DNA of 64,000 bases from Mediterraneibacter massiliensis (GCF_001487105.1 NZ_LN913001.1:1728371-1792370); one strand, 5' to 3'. Positions 33,791-43,762 are shown, counted from the stretch's first letter. Notes: generated from the sequence alone by a model not told the origin. Program-made: numbers and translations.

Positions 33791-34198
33791 TTATTGTAAT
33801 TCTGCTACTTGTTTCTTGATGGTACTCCATCTGATAACATTGAGTAAAACGACAAGCAGCCAGATAATCGCTATCTTGATAGTCTCTGCTCTTGTATCTC
33901 GTGACATGAACACAGTTGATAATCCTCCTGCAGCATATACTGAAAATATCGTAAAAGCAATTCTACCAGTCTTAGAAGAATGCCGGATAATCTTACAAAT
34001 AATAAAGACTACGGAAAATAATATCCACTTGGACGCAGAGGCCCATTCATAATTTCTAATGAAAAACTGTGCCGGTCCACCAAGTAACATAGAATTCACA
34101 ACATCAAAATGAGCAAGCAAAAAACCGGCAATATTTAACATAATTGTAAATACAGCATATATGATTGCTAAAAAAATACTTACTACTGCACCTTCCAT
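33791..34198 (-). CDS. Small polytopic membrane protein
   Basis: A 135-residue protein from ATG 34198 (MEGAVVSIFLA), with AAGGAGAAAGGAAG upstream; the longer frame overlaps the HTH gene and was rejected. About four hydrophobic helices (IFLAIIYAVFTIMLNIAGFLL, WILFSVVFIICKII, IAFTIFSVYAAGGL, IKIAIIWLLVVLLNVI). Translated directly after the HTH protein. Function unknown. Confidence 0.65.
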   Translation of the reverse strand: MEGAVVSIFLAIIYAVFTIMLNIAGFLLAHFDVVNSMLLGGPAQFFIRNYEWASASKWILFSVVFIICKIIRHSSKTGRIAFTIFSVYAAGGLSTVFMSRDTRAETIKIAIIWLLVVLLNVIRWSTIKKQVAELQ

Positions 34199-34199
34199 A

Positions 34200-34469
34200 C
34201 TATAGCCTTCCTTTCTCCTTTTCCGCCTGTACCTTATATGCCACCAGCCTAAGAACATACTCTGGAACCTGTGATTTTCCTAATTCCCAGTCTTGCATCG
34301 TTCTATATGGAATTCCTAGCCATTCTGCAAATTCTTTTCTGTTCATTTTTGTTTGTTCTCGAACAGCCTTGAACATATATGCCATCAAACGCTTTTTCCT
34401 TTTTTCTTCATCTACATATTCTACTTTCTCTAATTTGATATTAAGACCTTCTATGTTCATATAATCCAT
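34200..34469 (-). CDS. Cro/CI-type helix-turn-helix protein
   Basis: An 89-residue protein with an HTH at residues ~33-78 (VREQTKMNRKEFAEWLGIPYRTMQDWELGKSQVPEYVLRL in two helices). It is encoded immediately before the membrane protein and probably regulates it. Similar short Xre proteins are common in gut Firmicute islands. Confidence 0.75.
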   Translation of the reverse strand: MDYMNIEGLNIKLEKVEYVDEEKRKKRLMAYMFKAVREQTKMNRKEFAEWLGIPYRTMQDWELGKSQVPEYVLRLVAYKVQAEKEKGRL

Positions 34470-34909
34470 AATGCCACTCCCTTCATATATGGAAGCCGTA
34501 TATTTCTAATTTGATTATATACACGGATTCCGTATATGTCAATCAAAAGGAAATGAACACGTTCATTATTTACACGCACAAAAATAGACCATCAGATGAG
34601 TAGAAAAGAGAAGCGTTCCACCTTTCTTATTCAGCTTACTGTCCATAAAAAACTTAAATCCATTTTTTCCTAAAAAGCGGTAATCCTTTTGCTGTAATAC
34701 GAAAAAACTTCATAACTACCAAATTTATCAACGGATTTTTCGTTTTTATTCTGTTCTTTATTTACATACAAGTACAAAAAAGTCCAGCTGACTGGCTGAC
34801 AGAACTCCAGTTGCCAATTGAATAATTTCTAAAATAATTACAAAGGCCCCGGTTCCTCCGCACTAATTTATGTGCTAGGGGATACCAGGGCCCTCTGAAT
34901 ATTTCAAAC
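34470..34909. other. Gap between the HTH gene and the HipA-like remnant
   Basis: No gene seen. A strong hairpin at 34845-34892 is the only structure. Confidence 0.5.
34845..34892 (-). terminator. Long hairpin downstream of the HipA-like gene
   Basis: GGCCC and GGGCC arms with an inner GCAC/GTGC stem, followed on the minus strand by TTTGTAATTATTTT. Likely the terminator of the antitoxin/kinase operon. Confidence 0.55.
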
Positions 34910-35675
34910 CTACTCCATCTGGGTCACTAATTTCTTGTACACCGTCATCAATATCTTTTCGTATCTCTGATAAATATAGTATTTATAAAACTTCTTTGCA
35001 GTTTCTGAAAGGTACTCTTCCGCATCAATAAAGCTATTGATTTTTTCAAAGTTAATTCTTGGAATCATCCTCACAAGGGCAGATATACAGTTTTCATCTA
35101 CCAATGATGATAAGAAATCATAGTAATTTATTTTCTTTCCTTTGTATTGAATTGCTGATGTTGGGAATCTGTATATTCTTGCATTTAACTCATCTTCATC
35201 ATTCAATATTTTTTCCATTATCTTTTCATCCGCTTGTGGCAAAAGACAACTTCCGCAATCAAAAACTGGAGCTATTTCCGATTCATTGGAAGCATTATGA
35301 TACAAGAATCCCCAGTTTCCATTGTGTCGATCAAAGTTTCCAAGCATTGTATCAATGATAAACACATTCCAAAAATGGTCCCGCAACTCACTTGAATTAA
35401 CAAACTGCTGCTTTTCAATAGTCTCCAATAAGTCTGACAAATCTGTGCCAGTGCCTTCATGTTCTGAGTCAATAATAGTATTCTTGATAGAGCAAAAATC
35501 ATAGAGAACACTTCCATCGGATGTAAACTCCTCACATACACATACAATTTTCTTTTTGCCATTTACATCAAATGTTCCAAGCATAGTATTTTGTGCTTTT
35601 ATGCCTACAAGGTTGAAGATTGTGCTACCTATATACCTTAGTAATAATCCTTTTACAATTTGTAAAATCCATCAT
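34910..35675 (-). pseudogene. HipA/CtkA-like kinase with internal deletion
   Basis: The start MMDFTNCKRI lies nine bases after the upstream Xre gene, then a stop follows at codon ~17; the frame resumes as GSTIFNLVGIKAQNTMLGTF and runs intact for 224 residues. The remaining part has the HipA-C catalytic features GNFDRHNGNWGFLYH and APVFDCGSCL. Full family members carry the glycine-rich ATP-binding part and YMLKFP-type lysine strand between these points; that stretch of several dozen residues is deleted. The kinase should be inactive. Confidence 0.75.
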
Positions 35676-35683
35676 TCATCACC

Positions 35684-36088
35684 TCACAGATATTTGTCTC
35701 TTAAATATTGTGCATGCTCATGAGTAATACTTTCCTCATTAATCTCAGCACAATTGATACTTCCATAAAGCTCGCCCCATAAACAATCCAATATAGAAGA
35801 TTTCTTTTTCAAACCATCTTTATAGGCATCGAGGTCATTCTGCAAATATTCCGGTAATCCGTGTTCCCAGGAACGCTCCTTTGCTGCTTTTTCAATGCTT
35901 TCTGAAATCAGGTCCTCTATTGTGACTCCCAATGCAGAACTTAATTTATATAAAGTCTCTCCTGAACACTTTTCAATTCTAGTCTTACCACTCATTATAT
36001 CGCTGAGAGTTGTATGAGGAACTCCGCTCTGTACAGCCAGTCTGTACTGTGTCATGTTTTTTCGTTCTAAAACTTCACTGATACTCAT
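35684..36088 (-). CDS. Xre-type antitoxin-like regulator paired with the HipA-like kinase
   Basis: A 134-residue protein with an N-terminal HTH (MTQYRLAVQSGVPHTTLSDIMSGK) and a C-terminal helical part ending EHAQYLRDKYL. It is the usual upstream partner of CtkA/HipA-like kinases in clostridia. The frame is intact although its toxin partner is broken. Confidence 0.8.
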   Translation of the reverse strand: MSISEVLERKNMTQYRLAVQSGVPHTTLSDIMSGKTRIEKCSGETLYKLSSALGVTIEDLISESIEKAAKERSWEHGLPEYLQNDLDAYKDGLKKKSSILDCLWGELYGSINCAEINEESITHEHAQYLRDKYL

Positions 36089-36174
36089 AAATCATCGTTT
36101 CACTTTCTTTAATAAGAAGTCACATCTCTGTACAATATAGGAATATGAAGTATCAGAGGATAGGTGGTGAGTAA

Positions 36175-36534
36175 ATGGACGATAAAAAGTTCTATCTGGA
36201 CTTCGATTTTACACCGATAGGTCAATCTATTAAGAAAGCCCGCAATACGGAACATATGACAAGAGAAAATTTAGCAGAACTGTTGGACTATTCCGTGCGT
36301 CATATACAGTCCATTGAAAACGATGGGCAGTTTCCAAGCATTCAGCTATTATTTTTCCTTGCCCAACGATTTCATATCTCACTTGACCAGTTCCTTTTCC
36401 CAGAGAAAAAAACGGTAAAAAGTTCTACACACAGACAGATCGATGCCTTGCTTAATAAGCTTGACAATAAAGAATTGTCGGTGATTGAAGCAACCGTCAG
36501 AAGTCTATGTAAGATAAAAGAGCCAGAGGAATAA
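36175..36534 (+). CDS. Xre-type regulator related to the ICE mobilisation regulator
   Basis: A 119-residue protein: FTPIGQSIKKARNTEHMTRENLAELLDYSVRHIQSIENDGQFPS (in two helices) and DQFLFPEKK, followed by a helical tail. The domain order and the DFxxxGQxIKxAR and ENxGQxPSxQ patterns match the protein at 5176-5535, so both belong to one CTn regulator family. This supports descent of the older island from a related element. Stand-alone here, without mobC. Confidence 0.82.
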   Translation: MDDKKFYLDFDFTPIGQSIKKARNTEHMTRENLAELLDYSVRHIQSIENDGQFPSIQLLFFLAQRFHISLDQFLFPEKKTVKSSTHRQIDALLNKLDNKELSVIEATVRSLCKIKEPEE

Positions 36535-36552
36535 ACCTCTGGTTTTCTTTTA
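36523..36552 (+). terminator. Terminator of the Xre gene
   Basis: CCAGAGG/CCTCTGG stem spans the stop codon and is followed by TTTTCTTTT. Confidence 0.75.
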
Positions 36553-36588
36553 CCCATTTTTAATATGCAGGGATACCATAACCGTAGA

Positions 36589-36950
36589 TTACACTGCTTC
36601 CAAATCATCGTAACTTAAATGCAGAATCGATGAACATGTCCAGATACCATCATATTTTCCAACTCAGATACTTCTTGAAAATACATATGCTTCACTTCAA
36701 TACCAGTAAATTCACTTGCCAGTTTGCAAAATTCTGCCGAACCATCAATCTCATCCACTTGATACCCTTGCTCCAAAAAGTATTTTGTATCACGGCCAGA
36801 GCCACAGCCAAGATCCAGAATATATGCACCCTTTTGCAATTTATCTAAAAATAGATTCTGCATGTGACGAAATTCCACATTCGCAGTATTTTCTACAAAT
36901 TGCTTTGCATATTCATCATAATATTTAATAGTCCTATCGCCTTTCATCAT
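36589..36950 (-). pseudogene. Class I SAM-dependent methyltransferase, frameshifted and truncated
   Basis: Begins MMKGDRTIKYYDEYAKQF and has the SAM motif ILDLGCGSGRDTKYFLEQG intact. After VSELEN the family continues in another frame (YDGIWTCSSILHLSYDDLEAV, stop), so one frameshift occurred, and the C-terminal half is absent where the Xre gene begins. Located 11 bases after the Nudix gene, in one operon with it. Confidence 0.8.
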
Positions 36951-36961
36951 ATCGACCTTCT

Positions 36962-37348
36962 TTATAAACACTCTTCTATCAAAGGAATCAATCCCTGATC
37001 CGCCGGCAACCAATTCACACTATACAAAGTTTCTTTTGTCAACCATGCTGAGGCTTCATGTTCTTTCAGCACTAAATTTCCAAATTTTATTTTACAGATA
37101 AAACAGTCCATCGATAAATGAAATTTCGGATAATCATATTCTACGGTATCTAACAATTTCAGAACTTCAATTTCTGTATCAAGTTCTTCTTTTATTTCTC
37201 TAACAAGTGCTTCTTCTGGAGTCTCTCCTGCATCAATTTTTCCACCAGGAAACTCCCAACCATCTTTGAACTCTCCATATCCTCGTTGAGTTGCAAACAC
37301 TTTTCCAGTATCAATCAAAATTGCTGCCACTACTCTAATTGTCTTCAT
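36962..37348 (-). CDS. Nudix (deoxy)nucleoside triphosphate pyrophosphohydrolase
   Basis: A 128-residue protein from ATG 37348 (MKTIRVVAAILI) with AGGAG upstream. The Nudix box is complete: GGKIDAGETPEEALVREIKEEL (residues ~36-57, G-x5-E-x7-REUxEE). This subgroup (CTP pyrophosphohydrolase/MutT-like) hydrolyses modified or canonical NTPs. It lies 20 bases after the PLD-helicase gene, and this neighbour pair is recurrent in Firmicutes, so a shared (probably defence) role is inferred. Confidence 0.88.
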   Translation of the reverse strand: MKTIRVVAAILIDTGKVFATQRGYGEFKDGWEFPGGKIDAGETPEEALVREIKEELDTEIEVLKLLDTVEYDYPKFHLSMDCFICKIKFGNLVLKEHEASAWLTKETLYSVNWLPADQGLIPLIEECL

Positions 37349-37368
37349 TTTTTCTCCTATCATTTCTA

Positions 37369-40323
37369 TTATCCATTTACTATATATTCGTATATATCCT
37401 CTCTCACTGGAGTATCTAATGCCCATTCTATTTCTACTGCTGTTTTATCAGTATTTGGCATTATAAATTCCTTTACTGCTCCTGTTGAAGTCATCCTTCC
37501 AAGATAATAAAATTCTTTTGAAATTTTATCATCTTTATTTTTTCTTACAAAAAGCTGCACATCTATGCCTCGTTCTTTTGCCTTCAGAAAATTCTGCACA
37601 TCTTCTGATTCAATACTTCGCCCACTTTTGGAAATCGCGATTAAACGATTGGAACTTGTAAAATGGTCTTCATATTTTGTTGTATCACTAATATCATCCT
37701 GTTTGTCATAGTTGATAAATACGGGAAAGGTCTTTGTTTTCTTATCATACTTATACCCACCGATATTCAATGGAACCTCATTTCTTTCCCAATTTAACAA
37801 ACGACAGGCATCTTCATAAGTATATTTCTGATAAAGAACCAAATCCATATCTTGATATCTCATGCTAAAGTTTTCTTTATATCGTGAAATACCAAAATCT
37901 ATAAGTTCTTCCAAAATATGATAGAAATCTTTGTTCTGTAACATTTCTGCAAATAATTTAGATACTCTATAATCGGATCCGTCTTTTTCCAGAAATATAC
38001 ATTGAGAGTACGTTTTCTTAGCAGCACTTGTAGGAAATTCATTTGTCATCATATTTACAACATTTTCAGTACAATTATCATCCATTGAACAATTATAATT
38101 ATCCTGCAATGATTTCTTTAACAAACCCATGATTCCATTTTGATATTTCAACATCCGTTTCAACATTTCCAACTCATGAACTCGTTTTCCACTGGCCAAT
38201 TTCTTTGAAACAAATTCGATTACTTTTTCTTCATCTTTTGATAATCGGATTGTGTACTCTTTTTCATATTTCACAAGAAACTTATAGTAGGATCCCAGAC
38301 TGCTATTATCAAAAATTCTGAGTACATCCATTTCTCCATACTTGTCAAAATCTGCAAGCGCCGGAATGTGCCCCAGTTTGTTTTTCAGATTCGTATAATT
38401 CTCACGAATCAATTTAATGTCACTAAAGTTTGCATTATCAATTGCCTGAAAGATTCTCTTACGAGAAATTTCATCAAAATGAATCGTGCTTGCGCCTGGA
38501 ATCACACGTCCACCTTCTGTTACATAACGACGAATATTGTCTTTATTGTAACTTCTGTCTCCAGAAAGTGCAATTGGAATCATAAAATTATTACGATAAT
38601 TACCAATGAAATCAATAACAACTACATATTCTTTACCCTCAGCTTTGCGAAGTCCACGTCCTAACTGTTGGATAAAAATAATTGGTGATTCGGTTGGACG
38701 AAGCATAATTACCTGATTAATTTCCGGAACATCCACACCTTCTGAAAATATATCCACAGAAATAATGTAATCTAACGCATCTTCTGCCTCATCACCGGCA
38801 AGTCGTTCAACAGCTGCTGCTCTTACAGTTTCTGAATCACTGCCACTTAATACAAGCGTTCTCCAACCTTTTTCATTAAACTTCGCAGACAATTCTCTCG
38901 CCTCATCAATACGACTGCAGAAAATCAGACCTTTTACTCTGTCTCCACTATGTCCAAAGAATTTCGCCTGTTTCATTACATTTAAAACACGTTCATCTGA
39001 TGTCAGATATCTAAAATTTTCAATTTTTTCTTCAGACGATTTTCCAGCATCCGCAATAACTTCCAGATCCGTAATTCCAAAGTAATGGAAGGGACACAGC
39101 AAGTCCTCTTCCATCGCATTCTGCAAACGAATTTCATATGCAATCTGGTGATTAAATATCTCGTAAATATTTCTGCCTTCTAGTTTATCATCACGCTTAT
39201 CCGGTGTTGCTGTCATACCCAGCCATAACCTCGGTTTGAAATAATCCATAATTTTTTTGTAGCTGTCTGCCGAACTATGATGGGCTTCATCTATAATGAT
39301 CAAATCCCAATGCTCTTTTTCATATCTGCTCAGGTTTTCATCTTTACTTAATGTCTGAACCGTTGCAAACACAAAGTCAGCATCGTAATCCTGATATTTT
39401 CCAGTAACCATCCCCATAGAAACTTTACCACGAAACACTTTTCGATACGATTTCAAGGCTTGTCTTGCAATCTGATTACGATGAACCAAAAATAATACCT
39501 TCTTAAATTCCAGTTCTCTTGCTGCAAATGCAGATGCATAAGTTTTACCGGTACCTGTCGCAGAAATCAACAAAGCTTTATCTTCGCCTGCTTCATAAAT
39601 TTTTTGAAGATTATTTATAAAACCGACCTGCATAGAGTTTGGCTGCAAACGATATACTTCCAGAGATGGGATTTCTGCCTGCTTAGCAATTTCCTTTTGT
39701 TTCTGGATAATTCTATTCTTTGTGTAAACATTGGTATAAGCTTCAATAAACTGCCCGAATTCCAATGACTGATGCGCATTCCATAACTGGTCAAATTCAT
39801 TCACTACACTTTTAGTATATTCTCCCTGCTCCGCAGAAACAATTTTTGTATTCCATTCCCGATTTGTTGTAAGCGCACTAAGCGTCATATTAGAGCTTCC
39901 AATAATAATCCGATACATTTCCTCTTTTTTAAAAATATATCCTTTTGTATGGAAGCCCTCTTTCCCATTCTCTGTTATATACATTTTCAATTCAATATTT
40001 TTAAAATTCGCAAGAATCCTCAGTGCCTTCGGATCACTAAAAGTCAGATAATCTGTAGTAAGAATTTTTCCAGAAATACCACGCTGCTCCAATTCTCTGA
40101 AAGTTTGGAGAAGCGGTGTGATTCCACCCATCGTGATAAATGCAACACTGATAGCAAATTCTTTACATGACAAAAGCTCATCTTCAATAGATGAGATAAC
40201 CTTTCGTCCTTCTTTATAATTGTTCGATACAAACTGTGGTTTATAAGCCAAGTTTGATGAAATATTTTGATTTATAAAAGCTGTGGATAATCCCTGCTTT
40301 AGTTGTTCTATTTGTTCAATCAT
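37369..40323 (-). CDS. PLD-like nuclease / DEAD-box helicase / DUF3427 fusion protein
   Basis: A 984-residue protein. Residues ~1-190 form a phospholipase D-like domain with one HKD motif (FHTKGYIF plus SSNMT, ~122-148). Residues ~225-600 form the SF2 helicase core: Walker A SATGTGKTYASAF (~252), DEAH in IIIDEAHHSSADSY (~345), motif III MTATPDK, motif VI QQLGRGLRKAEGK (~560). The C-terminal ~330 residues correspond to DUF3427. Such proteins are found in defence islands; nuclease plus helicase suggests DNA restriction or repair. Upstream is a 400-base gap and downstream the Nudix gene. The frame is intact. Confidence 0.9.
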   Translation of the reverse strand: MIEQIEQLKQGLSTAFINQNISSNLAYKPQFVSNNYKEGRKVISSIEDELLSCKEFAISVAFITMGGITPLLQTFRELEQRGISGKILTTDYLTFSDPKALRILANFKNIELKMYITENGKEGFHTKGYIFKKEEMYRIIIGSSNMTLSALTTNREWNTKIVSAEQGEYTKSVVNEFDQLWNAHQSLEFGQFIEAYTNVYTKNRIIQKQKEIAKQAEIPSLEVYRLQPNSMQVGFINNLQKIYEAGEDKALLISATGTGKTYASAFAARELEFKKVLFLVHRNQIARQALKSYRKVFRGKVSMGMVTGKYQDYDADFVFATVQTLSKDENLSRYEKEHWDLIIIDEAHHSSADSYKKIMDYFKPRLWLGMTATPDKRDDKLEGRNIYEIFNHQIAYEIRLQNAMEEDLLCPFHYFGITDLEVIADAGKSSEEKIENFRYLTSDERVLNVMKQAKFFGHSGDRVKGLIFCSRIDEARELSAKFNEKGWRTLVLSGSDSETVRAAAVERLAGDEAEDALDYIISVDIFSEGVDVPEINQVIMLRPTESPIIFIQQLGRGLRKAEGKEYVVVIDFIGNYRNNFMIPIALSGDRSYNKDNIRRYVTEGGRVIPGASTIHFDEISRKRIFQAIDNANFSDIKLIRENYTNLKNKLGHIPALADFDKYGEMDVLRIFDNSSLGSYYKFLVKYEKEYTIRLSKDEEKVIEFVSKKLASGKRVHELEMLKRMLKYQNGIMGLLKKSLQDNYNCSMDDNCTENVVNMMTNEFPTSAAKKTYSQCIFLEKDGSDYRVSKLFAEMLQNKDFYHILEELIDFGISRYKENFSMRYQDMDLVLYQKYTYEDACRLLNWERNEVPLNIGGYKYDKKTKTFPVFINYDKQDDISDTTKYEDHFTSSNRLIAISKSGRSIESEDVQNFLKAKERGIDVQLFVRKNKDDKISKEFYYLGRMTSTGAVKEFIMPNTDKTAVEIEWALDTPVREDIYEYIVNG

Positions 40324-40725
40324 TTTCCTTTCTCACCTATTTATCAAAAAGCACTCATGAAAATTTTATTTTTTAAAATTGCTCCAGATATCTCATGATA
40401 TCCAATTGCTCAATTATCTTTTCAAAGCTCATTTAGTATCTAATCCTAAAATAATCCAAATATACTTTATATTTATCTTGTGCTGTCCAGCATTAACGCT
40501 TTCTGCATTCATAGTATTTCTCATTCCGACAAGATGATCACACAGCTTGACTCCTTTGTACTATATTCTCTATTTTGACGTTTTAGCATTTTTGCTGTGG
40601 TAGTAGTCTCCTATGGGAACTAAAATCTTTTTTACATTTCACAAAAATTAGCGCGTGAGGGGGTGCCGGTCTTTAGTCAGGAAGGTTGTGAAGATTTAAC
40701 CTCCCCCGTTATGTAACGCGACAAC
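40324..40725. other. Gap between restriction system and PLD-helicase operon
   Basis: About 400 AT-rich bases without a supportable gene. A short minus-strand translation (GVKLCDHLVGMRNTMNAESV) looks protein-like but is broken by stops and has no family match that I know. Confidence 0.4.
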
Positions 40726-42843
40726 TTAAATTATGGATCCCATAAATTTTTCTCTCCATTCAATATCAAAGTTTATTGTGTCAATCTCAAATAATTTATG
40801 TACCTTTGATATGATTGAGTCATACTCAGAAGACTTATCTATCAATGAAGACAATTCATCAGTATTAACAGGCATGATGACAACATTATCAGTAAACTTA
40901 TCCTTATCAGTAGAAGACTGAAGCGGAACTGCAGCAACAGCTTTCCAAATATTAATGGTATTATAATCAAAGCTATCTGCAATAAAGAATGATGTCACTT
41001 CTCTACCTGTGCAAGCAGTTTCTTCTTCAACTTTCAAATTAATAGAATGTCTTAATACAGGTTCCCATTCTCCACGTTTTTGACTACTTGCATTCATCAA
41101 GGTAGCCTCTAACATAACAACCTTATCATCTTCATATATTACAATATCGCCTTGTCCACCTCCAGCATGTACTAAAGGTTCAAAGTTTGCTGACAACGTC
41201 AGATTATAACTGCTCAGAATATCAACTCTTTTTCCCGAAAAATAATACCATGCTATACCAACAACATACTCATAGATAGTTGGTACTGTTGCATCTGGAC
41301 TAACCGTGTCTTTAATAAGTTTATCATTACTTCTATTACTAAATAACCCAAGAATCTCCTTAACTTTCTCTGCTGGATAATTCTTATCAATAAATTCAGC
41401 AAACTCTTTTCTTCGTTTGTCCGCAACAATAACAGGAATCTCTTCAATAGTTGCCCCTGGAAATTCTTTTTGAATATTATCTTCAACCTGTTTTATTTCT
41501 TCTTCATAATATTCAAGTATTTGTGATAAGGAAGTTATATTACAATAAAAACTATTTATTCCCTCTTCATATTCTGCATAACAATCATAATATGAATGCA
41601 ACTCCTCACTTATGCTTCCTGCTATTCTATTCTTAATTAATTCTTCCTCAAATATGCATGCACACAATTCTCGGTAGGCCAATTCAACAAACCCATTATC
41701 AAAACTAATAATACCGGTTGCTTTAAAAATACGTTTTGTAGTATCTGAATACTCACGAATTTGATCAAGTATCTTTGACAATGAAAACTGTTTAAACATA
41801 TAAATATTTAAATTTCCTTCAAACATTTTCTTGTATTGCTTAGCAAATTCAATTGTTGTTGGCCTATCTCCTGTTTTTTGTGTAAATATATTCTGACCAC
41901 ACCCGAATGCCTTATTAAGCATTGCCTTGTTATTTTCAAAAAAAGTAAGCAATTTGTCTATTGTTGCAGAGGATGGATTCTCTACATAATCAAATAGAAA
42001 ATTATAATATACCCAATATGCATCAACTCCTGCATTACTTTTTCTATTTTTATAATTGTCTCGAAATACAGCTTCTGATAATCTTTCATTTGTATGTATC
42101 TCTGCCGGAATATCAATCGAAACACCTGAAACAATATCGCCTTCTCTATAATTTAAAACATATTGTTCAATATCCGAAAAATCCGAATACGGACTTAACC
42201 CCTGAACAAGCTCAGAAAACTCATTTTCTGACAACCTATGACGTTTTAATAACGCAAAAATAGCCAAATTAAATGGCGAATAGTATTTTTCTCCTTCAGT
42301 ATCAAATAATCGCAATTTCATCAACTGACGCAAATAAACTATATTAACTCCATCTATCGGGAGCAGAATTTCTAAATCATCTTTTCTCAGCTTTTTCAAA
42401 TCAAGAAGAAGCTCTCCAACAGGTGAAATTTCTCTACCTTCATCTGTGAAACCCAATTTCACTAAATTACTTGTATAATGCCTAGCTCTATCTTCTATTC
42501 CTAAATCAAATTGCTTAACAAGACTTTGGAACATAAAACTATTCTTTTGGATCCACTCCATATCTTTAGTTTGAACAGCTGTTGCAAAATCTTTATTACT
42601 TTCCAGTGTTTCAACAAGTTTATCATATGGTCCATGTTTGCCAAAAACCTCTGGCGATAATTCTATAGCCTGTCTATAAAACTCATACTGTGCCAAACTC
42701 TCCGGCATAGAGGCCCAATTCATTTTTTGCTCGTTCTGAATATCATCTAAGATTGTTAAATAGCCTTGCAAAGCATTGATTACATCATTTCTTCTTCCAT
42801 TTGTATCCATTAGATTAAAAATCTGACCTTCTTTTATTCTCAT
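40726..42843 (-). CDS. AlwI family type IIS restriction endonuclease
   Basis: A 705-residue protein. The catalytic part is near the C-terminus (~570-610): GGGQGDIVIYEDDKVVMLEATL followed by SSQKRGEWEPVLRH, in which Asp and Glu fit a PD-(D/E)XK-like core and the TL..SSQ...GEPV.RH pattern is that of the AlwI family. The N-terminal ~450 residues should recognise the asymmetric site. AlwI itself reads GGATC; the site of this enzyme cannot be deduced. RBS AGGAGG overlaps the end of the preceding methylase gene region. It is the last gene of the operon, after both methylases. Confidence 0.82.
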   Translation of the reverse strand: MRIKEGQIFNLMDTNGRRNDVINALQGYLTILDDIQNEQKMNWASMPESLAQYEFYRQAIELSPEVFGKHGPYDKLVETLESNKDFATAVQTKDMEWIQKNSFMFQSLVKQFDLGIEDRARHYTSNLVKLGFTDEGREISPVGELLLDLKKLRKDDLEILLPIDGVNIVYLRQLMKLRLFDTEGEKYYSPFNLAIFALLKRHRLSENEFSELVQGLSPYSDFSDIEQYVLNYREGDIVSGVSIDIPAEIHTNERLSEAVFRDNYKNRKSNAGVDAYWVYYNFLFDYVENPSSATIDKLLTFFENNKAMLNKAFGCGQNIFTQKTGDRPTTIEFAKQYKKMFEGNLNIYMFKQFSLSKILDQIREYSDTTKRIFKATGIISFDNGFVELAYRELCACIFEEELIKNRIAGSISEELHSYYDCYAEYEEGINSFYCNITSLSQILEYYEEEIKQVEDNIQKEFPGATIEEIPVIVADKRRKEFAEFIDKNYPAEKVKEILGLFSNRSNDKLIKDTVSPDATVPTIYEYVVGIAWYYFSGKRVDILSSYNLTLSANFEPLVHAGGGQGDIVIYEDDKVVMLEATLMNASSQKRGEWEPVLRHSINLKVEEETACTGREVTSFFIADSFDYNTINIWKAVAAVPLQSSTDKDKFTDNVVIMPVNTDELSSLIDKSSEYDSIISKVHKLFEIDTINFDIEWREKFMGSII

Positions 42844-42852
42844 AATAGCCTC

Positions 42853-43761
42853 CTAATAATTTATAACAAGAATTTCCCTAGTTTTTTCTTCCTTATTTTG
42901 TCTCTGGTAATTTGCATTATTATATGAATAATTCAAATCTATCATTTTGTAGTTTGGTTTGGATTCAATCCATTTTCTCAACAAAGCATTTTCTCTTCCC
43001 TTTGATTCCAAAACATTAGATAATGCAAATTTAATACCTCTTTGTGATATTTCATCAAGCATTTGAAGTAAATCCTCTTCGTCAACTTCTGACCATCCCC
43101 CTTGCTCATTATACGCAGCACAAGTAATTAAATATGGCGGATCAGCATATACAAAATCTTTATCTGTAAGTTTATCAATTGCTATCTTTCTAAAATCTCT
43201 ATGCATAAATGTAGCATTTTGATTTTGAAGCAATTCTATAAATCTTTCAACTTTACTATGCATTTTCTGATTGAAATCTCTTTTGCCCGGTGGCAAATTA
43301 AATTCTCCATTTCTATTAAATCTGATTTGATTATTAAATGCATATACAATAAGTACATACAACATAACATAATAATCAGCATTTCTTTCTTTCAATGCGT
43401 TAAAATCCGCTCTAAGCTTCATGTATTTATCTCTATTATATGCTCCCAATCCATCTGAACTATTACAGTTATAGAAATCATACCCGTATAGTTTTACATC
43501 CGATAGACCATATCTTTTTATTACAGTTTCTATCTTATCTATAAAACTTGCTGGATCTAAAGTTTGCATAACAGAATAGAGATTAATCAATGGCTCACAG
43601 CTATCATTATAAACATATTTTTTAGCGCAAACATTAATTCCCACATTACAACCACCACAAAACAAATCAACAAAACAATTTATATCTTTAGGAAAAAGTG
43701 GCAGAATTTGTGGCAACAATTTGTATTTTCCGCCAGTATAATTTAGTGGCGATTGGATCAT
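42853..43761 (-). CDS. D12-class DNA adenine methyltransferase (second methylase)
   Basis: A 302-residue protein from ATG 43761 (MIQSPLNYTGGKYKLL), with GAGGAGG upstream. Motif I is FVDLFCGGCNVG (~32-43), and motif IV is VYADPPYLITCAAYNE (DPPY, ~190). D12-type (Dam-like) enzymes methylate N6 of adenine. Paired with another D12 methylase one base upstream, it probably modifies one strand of an asymmetric type IIS site. Confidence 0.9.
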   Translation of the reverse strand: MIQSPLNYTGGKYKLLPQILPLFPKDINCFVDLFCGGCNVGINVCAKKYVYNDSCEPLINLYSVMQTLDPASFIDKIETVIKRYGLSDVKLYGYDFYNCNSSDGLGAYNRDKYMKLRADFNALKERNADYYVMLYVLIVYAFNNQIRFNRNGEFNLPPGKRDFNQKMHSKVERFIELLQNQNATFMHRDFRKIAIDKLTDKDFVYADPPYLITCAAYNEQGGWSEVDEEDLLQMLDEISQRGIKFALSNVLESKGRENALLRKWIESKPNYKMIDLNYSYNNANYQRQNKEEKTREILVINY

Positions 43762-43762
43762 T

